From CALJIC01 sp039805565 (lineage in GTDB: Bacteria > Chloroflexota > Chloroflexia > Chloroflexales > Roseiflexaceae): DNA of 42,888 bases. The stretch's first letter is position 1. Every line of letters begins with the position of its first letter. The stretch is from positions 1 to 42,888 of the forward strand of contig JBDLTZ010000195.1 in NCBI GenBank assembly GCA_039805565.1, written 5' to 3'. Below the pieces are notes generated by a model. That model saw nothing but the letters and a program-made list of their open reading frames with translations. It was not told where the DNA came from and did not search any database. This document shows positions 41,755 to 42,888 of this stretch, one piece after another. Both the position numbers and the translations under genes were made by a program.

Positions 41755-42888
41755 ATGCAGATCGCTCTTAACAGGTACAGCGCGCAGCCGCTCTATCTTC
41801 AGATAGTCCACGAGGTCCAGCGGCAGATCAGCAGTGGGGCTCTGCCCCCCGGAGCGCGGTTGCCCACCGTGCGTGAGCTAGCGCGTCAGCTCGATATCAA
41901 CTATCTGACAGTGCACAGTGCCTACAGCCAGCTTCAGTCAGCCGGCTGGTTGAAGTCCACCGTGGGTCGTGGCACATTCGTCGCTCCGCGCGACGCTCCA
42001 CCGGATGTGGCCGGGCTGGGCCGGGAGCTCTCGGCGAGGGGTCTACTCAGCGACATGCTGCGTCTGTCGCGGACGTCGGGCATACATTCCCTGGCTGCGG
42101 CGGAGCCGGCGCCCGAGCTCGTGCCGTCGCGCGAATTGGAGCGGGCCGTGGCTGAGGCGCTGAAAAGAGGAGCGCAGGGGCTGGTCACAGTCGATCCGCA
42201 GGGCGACCCACGTCTGCGCGCAGCGCTGGCGGCTCTGCTGGCAGAGCGCGGGGTCAAAGTGAGCGCCGAGGAGCTGCTTGTGACCTCAGGTGCGACGCAG
42301 GGTCTGGCGCTGGTAGCGCGAGCGCTCACGCAGCCCGGCGACACCGTGCTTGTCGAGGAGCCTACCGGGCTGAGTGCACTGAACACGCTGGGTATGCTCG
42401 GGCTGCGGCTGGTGGGCGCGCCGGTGGACGCCGACGGCTTGGCGCTTGAGGCGCTCGAGGTGCTCATCCTGGCGCACCGCCCGCGCTTCCTCTACATAGC
42501 TCCCACTTTCCACGGTCCCGGCGCCCCCCTCTCGCAAGTACGGCGTGCGGCGCTGCTGACGCTTGCCGCGCGCTATCGTCTGCCAGTGGTGGAGGACGAC
42601 GTCTACGGGCTGCTGTCCTACGACGGGCCGGCGCTCGCACCGCTGAAGGCTGAGGATGCGGATGGGTTAGTAGTGTACCTCAGCAGCTTCTCGAAGGTGC
42701 TGCTGCCTGGTGTACGTATCGGCTACGTGGCGGCCCGGGCAGAGCTGATCGAGCAGCTCTCGCTCGCCAAGCAGGCCGATGACCTCGGCTCGTCACCGCT
42801 GCTGCAGCGGGCGCTGGCGATCATCATGCGGCGCGGCTGGTTCGCGGCGCATCTGCGGCGGGCGCTCCCGATCTACCGCGAGCGGCGC
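41755..42888 (+). CDS. MocR-family regulator: GntR winged helix plus PLP aminotransferase-like domain (partial)
   Basis: 378 codons are visible and the frame is open at the window edge; intact members are about 450-500 residues. Residues 1-75 are a GntR winged helix (PLYLQIVHEVQRQISSGALPP, LPTVRELA and GRGTFVAPRD). The rest is a fold-type I aminotransferase: GDPRLRAALAALLAERG, VTSGATQGLALVARAL, VEDDVYGLLSYDG, and the PLP lysine Lys314 in SSFSKVLLPGVRIGY. These proteins sense PLP or amino-acid adducts and regulate adjacent genes such as pdxS, GABA or taurine genes. GGGGAG before ATG 41755 fixes the start. It follows the permease on the same strand and probably regulates it. Confidence 0.9.
   Translation, partial: MQIALNRYSAQPLYLQIVHEVQRQISSGALPPGARLPTVRELARQLDINYLTVHSAYSQLQSAGWLKSTVGRGTFVAPRDAPPDVAGLGRELSARGLLSDMLRLSRTSGIHSLAAAEPAPELVPSRELERAVAEALKRGAQGLVTVDPQGDPRLRAALAALLAERGVKVSAEELLVTSGATQGLALVARALTQPGDTVLVEEPTGLSALNTLGMLGLRLVGAPVDADGLALEALEVLILAHRPRFLYIAPTFHGPGAPLSQVRRAALLTLAARYRLPVVEDDVYGLLSYDGPALAPLKAEDADGLVVYLSSFSKVLLPGVRIGYVAARAELIEQLSLAKQADDLGSSPLLQRALAIIMRRGWFAAHLRRALPIYRERR

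Overview
The window is very GC-rich bacterial chromosome with short intergenic gaps and no rRNA, tRNA, CRISPR array, transposase or phage gene that I can recognise. Gene content and architecture point to a member of the Chloroflexota, perhaps a filamentous Chloroflexales/Kouleothrix-like bacterium: a zinc-ribbon/FHA/ABCG fusion, a three-gene type B succinate dehydrogenase (order C-A-B), cyanophycin metabolism and GT-C-like giant membrane proteins. The phylum call is inference from gene style, not from a marker gene.

Layout. 0-2.9 kb: start of a leftward zinc-ribbon gene, then an FHA/ABC transporter fusion. 3.0-6.4 kb: leftward operon S9 peptidase, Gfo/Idh/MocA oxidoreductase and perhaps a 53-residue membrane peptide. 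6.5-9.8 kb: GT4 glycosyltransferase facing a SAM-methyltransferase and an M20 peptidase. 10.2-13.4 kb: CpXC protein preceded by a leader terminator, a CCHH-type small protein, and a pyrophosphatase/Nudix pair. 13.5-20.6 kb: polytopic membrane protein, amidinotransferase-family hydrolase, GH32 fructosidase, cardiolipin synthase and an LMW-PTP homologue without its catalytic cysteine. 20.9-23.4 kb: zinc alcohol dehydrogenase followed by a decayed stretch (deazaflavin-reductase remnant, small membrane protein, frameshifted remnant). 23.4-28.7 kb: cyanophycin synthetase, cyanophycinase, a 22-codon stump of isoaspartyl peptidase, and an AAA ATPase of unknown job. 28.8-34.1 kb: sdhCAB with structured spacers, then a second M20 peptidase. 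34.3-37.6 kb: leftward secreted protein, RDD protein, carboxylesterase and histidine phosphatase. 37.6-42.9 kb: SARP/NB-ARC regulator with a short C terminus, divergent from an amino-acid permease and a MocR-type regulator that runs off the window.

Genes working together: cphA makes and cphB cleaves the nitrogen store cyanophycin, but the third step (isoaspartyl dipeptide hydrolysis) is truncated here. sdhCAB forms one respiratory complex. Pyrophosphatase and Nudix hydrolase are 18 bp apart. The SARP regulator, permease and MocR regulator look like one regulated uptake module.

The most unusual signals are non-coding. Palindromes built from short tandem words occur in spacers and once in frame inside the ABC gene. 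A cloverleaf-like element lies between sdhC and sdhA. An intrinsic terminator sits between the promoter and start codon of the CpXC gene. An 18-bp perfect palindrome lies upstream of cphA. Eight gene starts have an extended -10 (TGnTAnnnT). I found no clear, wholly new multigene system.
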